From assembly GCF_020616515.1 (NCBI RefSeq), contig NZ_CP085135.1:682001-746000 (forward strand): a stretch of DNA of 64,000 nucleotides. Reading direction: 5' to 3'. The stretch's first letter is position 1. Every line of letters starts with the position of its first letter. Below the pieces are notes generated by a model. It saw only the letters and a program-made list of their open reading frames with translations. It was not told where the DNA came from and searched no databases. Positions 26,268 through 34,601 of this stretch are shown one piece after another. The stretch is from Mesorhizobium sp. PAMC28654. Lineage in GTDB: Bacteria > Pseudomonadota > Alphaproteobacteria > Rhizobiales > Rhizobiaceae. The position numbers and the translations under genes are program-made.

Positions 26268-27244
26268 GATATCCCGCATCCGAAAAGCTCGAGATCATCA
26301 GGATCGTCGAGCAGTCACACCTGCCAACCCGCAAAACGCTGGACCGACTGGGCATCCCGCGCCGGACCTTCTATCGCTGGTATGACCGTTATGTCGAGGG
26401 CGGGCCTGAGGCGCTGCAGGATCGGCCCTCGGCGCCGAGCCGGGTGTGGAACCGCATCCCGCCTGCCATCCATGACCAGATCATCGAACTGGCGCTGGAG
26501 CAGTCCGAGCTCTCCCCGCGCGAACTGGCAGTACGGTTCACCGACGAGACGCGCTACTTCGTGTCAGAAGCCAGCGTTTACCGGCTCCTCAAGGCCTACG
26601 ATCTGATCACCAGCCCGGCCTATGTGGTGATCAAGGCGGCGAACGAGTTCCACACCAAGACGACGCGACCCAACGAGATGTGGCAGACGGACTTCACCTA
26701 CTTCAAGATCATCGGCTGGGGCTGGATGTACCTGTCGACCGTGCTCGACGATTACTCCCGCTACATCATCGCCTGGAAACTGTGCAGCACCATGCGGGCC
26801 GAGGACGTCACCGACACGCTGGACATGGCACTTACTGCCTCAGGGTGCGACCAGGCCCATGTGCACCACAAGCCTCGGCTGCTCAGCGATAATGGCCCCA
26901 GCTACATCGCCGGCGAACTGGCGGACTATATCCAGGACCAACGCATGAGCCATGTCCGGGGCGCTCCAATGCATCCCCAGACCCAAGGCAAGATCGAGCG
27001 CTGGCACCAGACCCTCAAAAACCGAATCCTCTTGGAGAACTACTTTCTGCCCGGCGACCTTGAGGCCCAGATCGCAGCCTTCGTCGAACATTACAACCAT
27101 CGACGCTACCACGAGAGCCTGGCCAACGTAACGCCAGCCGACGCCTACTTCGGCAGGGCCGCAGCCATTATCAAACAGCGAGAAAGGATCAAACGCCAAA
27201 CCATCCAACATCGGCGCTTGCAGCACCGCAAGATCGCCGCTTAA
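26264..27244 (+). CDS. IS transposase OrfB, DDE integrase (copy D)
   Basis: 326 aa with intact HTH and DD35E core, identical in translation to copies B and C. It overlaps orfA by 4 nt. Confidence 0.95.
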   Translation: MRYPASEKLEIIRIVEQSHLPTRKTLDRLGIPRRTFYRWYDRYVEGGPEALQDRPSAPSRVWNRIPPAIHDQIIELALEQSELSPRELAVRFTDETRYFVSEASVYRLLKAYDLITSPAYVVIKAANEFHTKTTRPNEMWQTDFTYFKIIGWGWMYLSTVLDDYSRYIIAWKLCSTMRAEDVTDTLDMALTASGCDQAHVHHKPRLLSDNGPSYIAGELADYIQDQRMSHVRGAPMHPQTQGKIERWHQTLKNRILLENYFLPGDLEAQIAAFVEHYNHRRYHESLANVTPADAYFGRAAAIIKQRERIKRQTIQHRRLQHRKIAA

Positions 27245-27318
27245 CATCAACCCCAAGATGAGGCCGACACTCCGCTAATCTGCGATCCAATCTGAGCCAA
27301 ATGATCTGACGACGGACA

Positions 27319-27584
27319 GGCAAAAGCATGCCAACCAGACCGGGCATGTCGCCGTGTGCGACGATGTGGGTTTCCGCAGGGCCGTCGTTTATCTGGTAAG
27401 CGACGCGGCTGCTGAGTGTCGCGACGGATGGTGGGATGTCCTCCCGAAACACTACAACTGCGTTCGAAATCTTTCGTTGAAGGAGAGCCGAGAAGGCATC
27501 GCCGGGGGCCGGATGGCGCTCCCGCATCACTTCAAGAATGGTGTAGTCCTTGGTGGTCAGCTGACAGCTATCGATGTTGGGCAT
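27319..27584 (-). pseudogene. Rnk/GreA-type regulator, N-terminal piece (right of IS copy D)
   Basis: Starts MPNIDSCQLTTKDYTILEVM behind a GGAGA box and holds the N-terminal coiled-coil part and the start of the GreA-type domain (ISNAVVVFREDIPPSVATLS, SRVAYQIND). The family (nucleoside diphosphate kinase regulator, Rnk) binds RNA polymerase. An intact paralogue lies just upstream at 27745-28209. Confidence 0.85.
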
Positions 27585-27744
27585 GGTGCGTCTCCAGCCA
27601 GCCCGCGAAAAGGGGATCCGGCGCTAAGCAATTGATCGGTGTGGAAGCTACCCCTGCGCTGTGCCAGGATGGGCCGGCGCAGGGGTCAGACTCCCGCGAT
27701 CAGGCTGCCTGCGTGATTGAGGAGACGGATGGAAACGCCCATGT

Positions 27745-28209
27745 CTAGACGCCGGCCGCAACCGTCAAAGATGCTGTTGCCCCCCGATCGGCTGCATCGC
27801 CTTCCGGAGCGGGCTGGCTCACGCCAAGCACCGACAGTTCGTGCTGGCGCCCATCGCGCGCGGTCCACATGATTGACTGGCCGGCCGAGAGGCCGATCAG
27901 GGCCGTGCCAATCGGCGTGAGGATTGAAACCTTGCCTTCCGAGATGTCCGCATCGCCCGGAAAAACCAGCGTGATGGTTTTGGCGTCGCCCGTGTCGGGC
28001 TTGAATGTCACCGTCGAGCCCATCTGAACGATGTCGGCGGGAACCGAACTGTCGACGACGATGCGCGCCCGCTCGAGTTCGGCGAGTAGTTCATCAGAGG
28101 CTTCCGGATTTCGTGCCGCCACAGTACTCGCAAGCATCGATAAACGCGCATGGTCCGACTGCGAGATTCTGATGTTGGGCTTGCGCCGGGTTTTCGTGTT
28201 GTCTTGCAT
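27745..28209 (-). CDS. Nucleoside diphosphate kinase regulator, Rnk-like
   Basis: 154 aa starting MQDNTKTRRKPNIRISQSDH, the usual Rnk N-terminus, followed by a short coiled coil (LLAELERARIV) and a GreA/GreB C-terminal domain (VQMGSTVTFKPD, TLVFPGDADISEGKVSILTP, IGTALIGLSAGQSIMW). Rnk proteins bind the RNA polymerase secondary channel in competition with GreA and DksA. I chose the start at 28209 because it gives the canonical N-terminus; a start at 28320 adds 37 unrelated residues. Paralogous to the IS-split gene next door. Confidence 0.85.
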   Translation of the reverse strand: MQDNTKTRRKPNIRISQSDHARLSMLASTVAARNPEASDELLAELERARIVVDSSVPADIVQMGSTVTFKPDTGDAKTITLVFPGDADISEGKVSILTPIGTALIGLSAGQSIMWTARDGRQHELSVLGVSQPAPEGDAADRGATASLTVAAGV

Positions 28210-28520
28210 TTGAATACTCGTGCTTCTGCTCGGACCAACTGCCCACCGATGGTGCCGACCCCGAGCCAATCGTGAAAAATCTAGTTGAAAACGCCGATAC
28301 CCATAGGCCTGAGGGATCATCCCATGTGGGTGAACGCACCGCCCCTCGGCTCAGGGCGCATGGCAACTGAGCCGGGGGCTACACTCCCGCTATAGGGCAA
28401 ACCCGGAAAAGTAAATCGTGACGAATTTTGACTACGGCGTTCATATGACCATAGTTGGTTAGGCAATCTTGGAAGTCAAGACTCCCTCCTTTGCGCAACT
28501 TGGCGGGCATCAGCCCTAAA

Positions 28521-28727
28521 CTAGTCAGGACGAGCGCCGAGCAACGTTCTTATCACCAACTCTCTGCCGGCCCTGTTTATCCCGGTCCCGCTCGGTCTTT
28601 CTTCCGCCAGGTCGAGGAAGACCAGACGTTCGGCTAATGCTTTCGACAGGGCCGGGTAGGGCCCGCGATTCATACGTTTGAGCGCTGTCCGCTCCTCCTC
28701 GGTGAGATCGTCCCAGGCAACGGCCAC
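28521..28727 (-). CDS. Hypothetical 68-aa protein
   Basis: Best start is the GTG at 28727, which lies 5 nt after a perfect AAGGAGG box; an upstream TTG at 28760 has none. The product (VAVAWDDLTEEERTALKRM, LVFLDLAEERPSGTGINRAG) reads like a small acidic winged-helix-type protein whose C-terminal part would predict whether an allele of a regulated protein is on or off. No family recognised. Confidence 0.5.
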   Translation of the reverse strand: MAVAWDDLTEEERTALKRMNRGPYPALSKALAERLVFLDLAEERPSGTGINRAGRELVIRTLLGARPD

Positions 28728-28826
28728 GATGGCCTCCTTGCTTTCTACTTGTGCGGCCAACGCGATTCTGAATCTTCCAGCGACCGACTATGGATGCGAA
28801 TTCGTCGAGGTCCCAAGACCTTAAGC

Positions 28827-29129
28827 CTATGGGACGGCGTCTGTTCCGACTATGCCGCCCTCATTTTCCAGAACGCCGATCCGCCTGACTTCCGAGCGGT
28901 TGAGTTTCAGGCGAACGCCGATGCCACCACCATTCTCGGCAATGAAAACGGCGCCGGCGTTTTCGAGCGCGGTTTGCAGCGTCTTGCAGACATCCAGGCT
29001 GGGAAGGCTGATGCGGCGTTCGAATTCCTCGATGACCGACGCATCCACGCCTGCATTGCCGGCGAGCTTTTCACGGGTCCATTCGACCAGCGCCCGAGCG
29101 GCACGGCATTGCGCACCAGTGATCATCAT
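28827..29129 (-). CDS. XRE-type helix-turn-helix protein
   Basis: 100 aa. HTH region TGAQCRAARALVEWTREKLAG, AGVDASVIEEFERR, followed by LQTALENAGAVFIAENGGGIGVRL, the layout of small XRE regulators. The start at 29129 follows GGAAGGAG. A long plus-strand frame overlaps this region but is not a gene. The target is unknown. Confidence 0.75.
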   Translation of the reverse strand: MMITGAQCRAARALVEWTREKLAGNAGVDASVIEEFERRISLPSLDVCKTLQTALENAGAVFIAENGGGIGVRLKLNRSEVRRIGVLENEGGIVGTDAVP

Positions 29130-29270
29130 AAATCTCCTTCCATACCGCTTTCGGGTGCGAAATCACCGCCTGTGGAAAGTCAAGACCGTCGTGGCGCGGT
29201 GGCGGCACCATCAAAAATGCATATCGAATCCGAAAAGGGAAGGGCCGCTTCACTCATCGGAATCGAAATT

Positions 29271-29319
29271 ATGATGCAAAATAATTATGTTAAAGCGGCA
29301 ATAAATTTCGTTTGTCTTG
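29271..29319 (+). promoter_or_regulatory. Recurrent LysR-type element, copy 6
   Basis: TGCAAAATAATTATG half-degenerate dyad and ATAAATTTCGTTTGTCTTG. The spacing from the second half-site to CGTTTG is again 23 nt. It points to the genes at 29441 and 29970. The remaining bases between 29130 and 29440 show nothing else. Confidence 0.6.
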
Positions 29320-29440
29320 TATGTAAGGATAAAGGAAGCTCCGGCGCAGCGAAATTGACAGGATCGAGTGCCTGCAGCAGGTCTCAACGCCAGGAGTGGG
29401 AATCTTGGCGATATCGCGCGAAGGGCACTTTAGGCTCAGC

Positions 29441-29958
29441 GATGATGATGGACACGCTTGTGCACGATATCGGCAGCATAGTTTCCGGCCCGGACATGCA
29501 GCGCCGTGTGGTCGGTCGAATGGTATCTGCCAACCACATCCCAATCGCCCGCGCGGATGACAACGCTCTCAAAACGCGGTTGCGTGAGGAACTGGTCCTG
29601 CAAGCACAGACCCGGCTGCCGATCACTTATGGAAGACTGGCCAAGAGCATGGTTATTTCGGGCGCGACTGGCGTGATCCGGGATGCACTCGAACAACTGA
29701 TGGACGACGATGCGAACGAAGACCAGCCGTTGCTCGCAGCTGTTGCCGTGAAGGCGCTCGAACCCGGTGCCCGCTCCCTGGTTCTTCCTGAAAGCCGAGG
29801 ACATGGGGCTGTTCGCTGGCGATCCGGCCGATCTGGAAGCCTATGCTTTCCACGCAAGGGAATTCTATCGCACGATCCATCACCATGCTGGTCCGTCACA
29901 CGACGGGCAGGGCTCTGGAACTACCTTGCCAGCAGTTCTGCCGCCTGCAGGCAGGTAA
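29441..29958 (+). pseudogene. Unrecognised protein, apparently frameshifted
   Basis: The first frame reads MMMDTLVHDIGSI, then TRLREELVLQAQTRLPITYG and DALEQLMDDDANEDQPLLAA to about 29766. The protein-like sequence then continues one frame over as PAPWFFLKAEDMGLFAGDP and DLEAYAFHAREFYRTI to the stop at 29958. Joined, they make a ~170-aa soluble protein I do not recognise. The switch at the CCCGGTGCCC run implies an indel or a sequencing error. It lies 12 bp upstream of the CBS-BON gene, so probably one operon. The start is uncertain. Confidence 0.5.
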
Positions 29959-29969
29959 AGGAGAATGAA

Positions 29970-30668
29970 ATGCTGATCGCCAAGGACATCATGACGTCAC
30001 CGGTCATCTCGGTAGGGCCGGACAGTACGGTGGACGAGGTCGCCGATATTCTCCTATCGCACGGGATCAGCGGCGTGCCGGTGATTGATCGAGGCGAACT
30101 GCTGGGCATCGTCAGTGAGGGAGACCTGATACGCCGGGCTGAGATCGGCACGGCGCTGCGGGGTCGTTCCTGGTGGCTTCGGTTTTTCAGCAACAACGCT
30201 GCTCAGGCGGAGGGCTATGTTAGGTCTCATTCCGCGCACGTGACAGACGTGATGACAAGGCAGGTTGCGACGGCGACAGAGAGCACCTCGATCGTCGAGA
30301 TCGCCGCCCTGCTTGAAAGCAATCGGATCAAGCGTGTCCCGGTACTACGCGGCGGACAGGTGGTGGGGATCGTCAGCCGCGCTAATCTGGTGCGGGCCCT
30401 TCTCGTCGCCAGGAAACGCTCCCGAATCCCGGCCTGGCATGACGACGACAGTATCCGGCGGAAAATTCTAGACGCCTTGCGATCCGAATCATGGCCCTTG
30501 ACCGGAAGTCCGGACGTGACCGTGGCCAACGGCGTGGTCACCTTCTGGGGGACTTATCTATCGGAGCAGGAGCGCAAAGCCTCGCTAATTCTGGCTGAAA
30601 ACACTGCCGGCGTACGGGCTATCGATGATCACCGCATTCCCCTTGATATGACCTATGGCGTGGTCTGA
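29970..30668 (+). CDS. CBS-pair plus BON domain protein
   Basis: 232 aa starting MLIAKDIMTSPVISVGPD behind AAAGGAGA. Two CBS motifs (to about residue 145) with the usual DIMT and DVMTRQVATATEST segments, then a C-terminal BON domain (IRRKILDALRSE, DVTVANGVVTFWGTYLSE, VRAIDDHRI). This architecture is common in rhizobial stress clusters. It probably senses adenylates and docks to membrane or partner through BON. An in-frame extension far upstream is not part of the gene. No signal peptide. Confidence 0.9.
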   Translation: MLIAKDIMTSPVISVGPDSTVDEVADILLSHGISGVPVIDRGELLGIVSEGDLIRRAEIGTALRGRSWWLRFFSNNAAQAEGYVRSHSAHVTDVMTRQVATATESTSIVEIAALLESNRIKRVPVLRGGQVVGIVSRANLVRALLVARKRSRIPAWHDDDSIRRKILDALRSESWPLTGSPDVTVANGVVTFWGTYLSEQERKASLILAENTAGVRAIDDHRIPLDMTYGVV

Positions 30669-30694
30669 AGGAGGGATGAGCGCTGGATCAGAGC

Positions 30695-31099
30695 ATGCCC
30701 TTGACGCGGACAGTGCCGATTTCGGACGAGCAGATTCGACAGCTCGTCGGTTCCTTCTGTGGCAAGATCCGCGCCGACGCGGATCTCGGGCGGATTTTCG
30801 GGCGCGTCGTTGGCGGCGATTGGGAAACGCATCTGGCGAAGATCTGCGATTTCTGGTCCTCGGTCATGCTGACCACCGGGTACGACAGGGGAAGTCTCCT
30901 TGCGGTCAGCAAGCATATGGCTGGGTTGGAGATCGGTCTGCTCGACCGGTGCCTCGCCTTGTTTGGTGACAGTTGCGACGAATTGCCGGACAGCGAGACT
31001 GCTGGGCTCTGTTGGCTGAAGGCCGCCCACATCGCCGAAAGTTTGAAGCTCTGCTTGCTCTATCGCCCTGACCGGTCATGGCAGAGAAACGCCGCATGA
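30695..31099 (+). CDS. Truncated haemoglobin (group III-like)
   Basis: 134 aa with the 2-over-2 globin fold pattern: helix [11 protein letters not shown], then [17 protein letters not shown] (E helix region), and the proximal His in SKHMAGLEI (His74). Group III proteins bind O2, NO or CO and are linked to redox or NO stress. The gene overlaps the 7Fe ferredoxin by 4 nt (ATGA), suggesting that the ferredoxin supplies electrons. Start choice is not certain; a few alternative codons exist upstream. Confidence 0.8.
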   Translation: MPLTRTVPISDEQIRQLVGSFCGKIRADADLGRIFGRVVGGDWETHLAKICDFWSSVMLTTGYDRGSLLAVSKHMAGLEIGLLDRCLALFGDSCDELPDSETAGLCWLKAAHIAESLKLCLLYRPDRSWQRNAA

Positions 31100-31434
31100 C
31101 GTTCGTGGTCACTGACAATTGCATCAGATGCAAATACATGGATTGCGTGGAAGTCTGTCCCGTGGACTGTTTCTACGAAGGCGAGAACATGCTCGTCATC
31201 CATCCCGATGAATGCATCGACTGCGGCGTCTGCGAACCCGAATGCCCGGCGAAGGCGATTTTTCCCGATGCCGCGCCTGGTCTCGACGATTGGCTCGCAC
31301 TGAATGCTGAGTACGCATCTGTGTGGCCTAATATCGCGATCAAACGTGATCCACCTGCCGACGCCAAGGCGTTCGACGGTGAAGAGAACAAATTGGCGAA
31401 ATATTTCTCGCCGGAACCCGGGCTGGGCGACTGA
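31096..31434 (+). CDS. fdxA: 7Fe-8S ferredoxin (FdxA-like)
   Basis: 112 aa. Cys9, Cys17, Cys21 and Cys25 at the N-terminus and Cys40-x2-Cys43-x2-Cys46-x3-Cys50-Pro fit one [3Fe-4S] and one [4Fe-4S] cluster, with the long C-terminal tail of the FdxA family. The start MTFVVTDNC at 31096 matches the family N-terminus and overlaps the haemoglobin stop; an in-frame start at 31078 would add six residues. A cytosolic low-potential electron carrier, likely a partner of the adjacent haemoglobin. Confidence 0.9.
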   Translation: MTFVVTDNCIRCKYMDCVEVCPVDCFYEGENMLVIHPDECIDCGVCEPECPAKAIFPDAAPGLDDWLALNAEYASVWPNIAIKRDPPADAKAFDGEENKLAKYFSPEPGLGD

Positions 31435-31439
31435 TCAAA

Positions 31440-33458
31440 ATGAACGCATATACGCATCGGCTCTCCCCCCTGTATCTGGGCATCGACACCGGCGGCACGT
31501 ACACCGATGCCGTGCTGTGGTCGGAATCTACAGGCATCGTGGCCAAGGCCAAATCGCTGACCACGCGGCACGATCTTGCCGAGGGCATCGCCGGCGCCGT
31601 CGACGCTGTTTTGTCCGAGGCTGCCATCGAACCCGGCGCTATCAAGCTTGTCTCGATGTCGACCACGCTCGCCACCAACGCCCTCGTCGAAGGGCAGGGT
31701 GGACGGGTCGCGCTGGTGATGATCGGCTTCGCTGAAGCAGATCTTGCCCGGAACGGATTGTCAAAAGCCCTCGGCTCTGATCCCGTGATCTTTTGCTTGG
31801 GCGGACATGACGTCCACGGCGATCCGCGTCAACTGGTGCTGGACGCCCTCGTGGCTGCGCTGCCGTCTCTTGCCGACACGGTTTCAGGCGTCGCCGTGGC
31901 CTCTTATTTTGCGGTTCGCAATCCCGAACATGAGATCGCTGTACGTGACGTCATCCGCAAACATGCCGGGCTTCCGGTGACCTGTTCACACGAACTGTCG
32001 TCGAAACTCGGCGGCCCGCGTCGGGCGCTGACCACGCTTCTCAATGCGCGACTGATCTCGATGATTGATCGCCTCGTCAACGCCACCGAGGGCTTTCTGA
32101 CAAGACGCGGGATCGTCGCTCCGCTCATGGTCGTGCGCGGCGACGGCGCACTTGTCACCGCTGAATTCGCCCGTGCCCGACCAATCGAGACCATCCTGTC
32201 AGGACCAGCGGCAAGCCTGGTGGGCGCACGGTACATGACCGGCATCGACAACGCAGTGGTGTCCGACATCGGCGGCACCACCACCGACATCGCCGTTCTC
32301 GACGGCGGCCGCCTGCGGCTCGATCCGGACGGCGCCACAGTCGGCGGATTGCGAACCATGGTTGAAGCCGTCGCCATGCGCACCTTTGGCCTCGGCGGAG
32401 ATTCGGAAGTCTTGCTTCATGAGCGGTCGTTGGCTTCGACGATCGTCCTCGGGCCCCGTCGGCTGGTACCGCTGGCGCTCGCCGCGGTGAAACACGGTGA
32501 TCCCATATACAAAGGCCTCAAGCGGCAATTGCTCAGCCCCAACACCAGCCGGCTGGACGGCCGTTTCGCGTTGCGAACAGGTGTGCCCGAGCGTCTGGCT
32601 GCGGGCCTGACTGTTACCGAGGCAAGGCTCTACGCGGACATTTCCGGAAATCCCGCTGCACTCGATCGGCTGCTCGTATCGACGTCACAGGTCGCGACAC
32701 TCAATCGCCTGGTCGCGCGCGGTCTGGTGCATATCGTTGGCTTTACGCCATCCGATGCGGCCCATGTGCTCGGCCGGCAAGGGAATTGGGATCCTGTCGC
32801 GGCTCGACTGGGCGCCGAATTGTTCGCACGCAAGCGCGACGGTCAGGGGCATCGTGTCGCGAACGGCGCGGAAGCATTTTCCGAGATGGTTCTCACCGCG
32901 GTGACTCGGCGTTCGGCCGAAGCCATTCTTGAAACGGTCTTTGCCGAGGACGGGCTGGATGGCGGCGTCTCCATTGCCAATCCCCTGGTTCAGCGGGCGG
33001 TCGGCCGGCAAGGCGGCATGGCGCGGCTGTCGATCGCACTCGACCGGCCGGTGATCGGCCTAGGGGCCTCCGCCGTGCTCCATTATGCCGGTCTACCGCA
33101 ATTGATCGGCAATGACTGCCGCATCGCCGAACACGCCGACGTCGCAAATGCGCTGGGTGCCGTCGTCGGGCAGGTGCGGATGTCGGCGGAAGCGCGCATC
33201 AGCCAGCCCGAAATCGGGCTTTTCCGTCTCAATTCCGGCGAGCGGCTGGACGACTATGACACCGAGGACGAAGCAATGGCTGCCGCCGAAGCCCACATTC
33301 GCGCTTTAGCAGCAGCTCTCGCCGAGCGCGCCGGGACCGACCATGCGCGGATCGAGATCGCACGGGACATAAGGGTTGCTACAATCGAAGGCGAGCGCAG
33401 TTTCGTGGAAGCCATCGTCGTCGCTACAGCCACCGGACGCCCCCGCATAGCGTCATGA
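31440..33458 (+). CDS. Hydantoinase/oxoprolinase A family protein
   Basis: 672 aa. N-terminal actin-like ATPase fold with YLGIDTGGTYTDAVLW and TTLATNALVEGQGG (Hydant_A_N), then the Hydantoinase_A domain with VSDIGGTTTDIAVLDGG and FGLGGDSEV. HyuA proteins usually pair with HyuB for ATP-dependent hydantoin, oxoproline or ketone carboxylation reactions, but no B subunit is present. It starts 5 bp after the ferredoxin, in the same unit as the haemoglobin, an unusual setting. The substrate is unknown. Confidence 0.85.
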   Translation: MNAYTHRLSPLYLGIDTGGTYTDAVLWSESTGIVAKAKSLTTRHDLAEGIAGAVDAVLSEAAIEPGAIKLVSMSTTLATNALVEGQGGRVALVMIGFAEADLARNGLSKALGSDPVIFCLGGHDVHGDPRQLVLDALVAALPSLADTVSGVAVASYFAVRNPEHEIAVRDVIRKHAGLPVTCSHELSSKLGGPRRALTTLLNARLISMIDRLVNATEGFLTRRGIVAPLMVVRGDGALVTAEFARARPIETILSGPAASLVGARYMTGIDNAVVSDIGGTTTDIAVLDGGRLRLDPDGATVGGLRTMVEAVAMRTFGLGGDSEVLLHERSLASTIVLGPRRLVPLALAAVKHGDPIYKGLKRQLLSPNTSRLDGRFALRTGVPERLAAGLTVTEARLYADISGNPAALDRLLVSTSQVATLNRLVARGLVHIVGFTPSDAAHVLGRQGNWDPVAARLGAELFARKRDGQGHRVANGAEAFSEMVLTAVTRRSAEAILETVFAEDGLDGGVSIANPLVQRAVGRQGGMARLSIALDRPVIGLGASAVLHYAGLPQLIGNDCRIAEHADVANALGAVVGQVRMSAEARISQPEIGLFRLNSGERLDDYDTEDEAMAAAEAHIRALAAALAERAGTDHARIEIARDIRVATIEGERSFVEAIVVATATGRPRIAS

Positions 33459-33482
33459 CGCAGATCAGGGTCGCGCAGCGCC

Positions 33483-33746
33483 ATGGCCGGCACGTCACGA
33501 GCGCTGGAGCGCTTCGCCGGTACGAAGATCGATACAGGCCTGGTGTTAACGGATGACATCGCTCGCGCCATCGAGGATGCCCTGCAGCCGGGTGGAGTGG
33601 CCGTCGTGCTTGTCGCCGAGCATGGCTGCATGACATCGCGCGGCGTCCACGCTCACGGCACGCGCATGGTCACCAAACGCATGCTCGGCGTTTTCGACAC
33701 GAACGTCGATCTCAGGCGCGAATTCCTGTCGTCCATTCCAGTGTGA
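33483..33746 (+). pseudogene. GTP cyclohydrolase I C-terminal stub
   Basis: 87-codon frame whose last 55 residues fit the FolE C-terminus (ALQPGGVAVVLVAEHGCMTS and RGVHAHGTRMVTKRMLGVF). A full FolE is about 200 aa, so the N-terminal two thirds, including the zinc and GTP site residues upstream, are missing. There is no FolE sequence in the frame before the Met. Probably a relic left when the hyuA-side DNA arrived. Confidence 0.75.
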
Positions 33747-33756
33747 CGAATTTCCG

Positions 33757-33781
33757 GGAACCTTTGTTGTCGGGCCCCATC
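33757..33781 (+). promoter_or_regulatory. Putative ECF promoter upstream of the sigma gene
   Basis: GGAAC, 16 nt, CATC, with CTTTG after GGAAC and TATTGA after CATC. The same pattern is repeated upstream of the next operon at 34515. GGAAC is the usual -35 of ECF sigma factors, so this suggests autoregulation. Confidence 0.55.
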
Positions 33782-33805
33782 TATTGAAGGGCAAGGAGAC
33801 TGCTC

Positions 33806-34486
33806 ATGTCGTACGTTCGACGAGACGCGACCGAAATCATCGCTGCCTCTGGCGACCTGGAATTGGCACAGCGCGCCATGGCGCGCGACGGCGCCGCCTT
33901 CCGCACCATCATCAAGACGCATAACCAGCGGCTTTACCGCATCGCGCGCGGCGTGGTGCGCAACGACGCCGAGGCCGAGGACATCGTCCAGGAGGCCTAT
34001 GTCAGGGCCTTTGCTCATCTCGAGAGTTTTCGCGGCGATGCCTCGCTCGGCACGTGGCTGTCGCGCATCGTCATCAACGAAGCGCTCGGCCGGTTGCGTA
34101 AAAGACGGCGAACGGTGGCGATGCCCGAGAACCCGCAAGCCGAGATTATCCAGTTTCCCCTCAACCCCAGCGACGATCCGGAGCGGACGATGGCGCAACG
34201 GCAGATACTGGCGCTTGTCGAACGGGCGACCGACAGCCTTCCGGATCTCTACCGGATGGTGTTCGTGGCGCGGGTGATCGAGGGCCTGAGCATTGAAGAG
34301 ACTTCAGAACTACTCGGCGTGTGGCCCGAAACCGTCAAGACCCGCCTGCATCGCGCCCGCGCCCTGCTGCGCAAAGCGCTGGAGGACCAAATCGGGCCCG
34401 TGCTGCTCGATGCCTTCCCCTTTGCCGGCCGGCGCTGCGAACGGCTGACCGCCGCCGTGATGAAGCGGCTCGGCCTGGAAGGCTAA
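33806..34486 (+). CDS. ECF-type RNA polymerase sigma factor
   Basis: 226 aa. Region 2 (YRIARGVVRNDAEAEDIVQE, AYVRAFAHLESF, LGTWLSRIVINEALGRLRKR) and region 4 (LPDLYRMVFVARVIEGLS, EETSELLGVWPETVKTRLHR), no region 3, so an ECF sigma. A 25-residue C-terminal tail with Cys (GRRCERLTAAV) could be regulatory, since no anti-sigma gene lies alongside. The genes behind it (DUF4142 and a cupredoxin) share its promoter motif, so they are probably its targets. The signal is unknown. Confidence 0.9.
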   Translation: MSYVRRDATEIIAASGDLELAQRAMARDGAAFRTIIKTHNQRLYRIARGVVRNDAEAEDIVQEAYVRAFAHLESFRGDASLGTWLSRIVINEALGRLRKRRRTVAMPENPQAEIIQFPLNPSDDPERTMAQRQILALVERATDSLPDLYRMVFVARVIEGLSIEETSELLGVWPETVKTRLHRARALLRKALEDQIGPVLLDAFPFAGRRCERLTAAVMKRLGLEG

Positions 34487-34514
34487 CCCTCGTCGAATTC
34501 AGCTGATTTTGGCT

Positions 34515-34539
34515 GGAACGTTTGCCGCTACCCAGCATC
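34515..34539 (+). promoter_or_regulatory. Putative ECF promoter of the DUF4142-cupredoxin operon
   Basis: GGAAC, 16 nt, CATC, with GTTTG after GGAAC and CAATGA after CATC. Same element as upstream of the sigma factor at 33757. It lies about 65 bp before the DUF4142 start. Confidence 0.55.
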
Positions 34540-34563
34540 CAATGACCGTCAACTGAAAACGAT

Positions 34564-34589
34564 GCCCGGTGCGTTTTGCGCATCCGGGC
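34564..34589 (+). promoter_or_regulatory. 5'-UTR hairpin before the DUF4142 gene
   Basis: GCCCGG-T-GCG, loop TTTTG, CGC-AT-CCGGGC: a nine-pair interrupted stem ending about 12 nt before the start codon, with the AAGGAGA box immediately after it. It could stabilise the mRNA or modulate initiation. It lacks a T-run, so it is not an obvious terminator. Confidence 0.4.
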
Positions 34590-34601
34590 GAAGGAGATGT
34601 C

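Larger units (their letters stand above)
25808..27318 (+). mobile_element. IS copy D (intact, 1511 bp)
   Basis: Intact element inside a Rnk-like gene. Direct repeats GGCAAAAG (8 bp) flank it at 25800-25807 and 27319-27326. It is in direct orientation with copy C, so recombination between them would delete 19.1-25.8 kb including ctaD and LysR 3. Confidence 0.95.

Noticed and set aside
28749..30668. One 639-codon plus-strand reading frame
   Set aside because: Its first 400 codons run antisense through the XRE gene and across a promoter element. Only the last 232 codons (from 29970) have CBS-BON sequence and a ribosome binding site.
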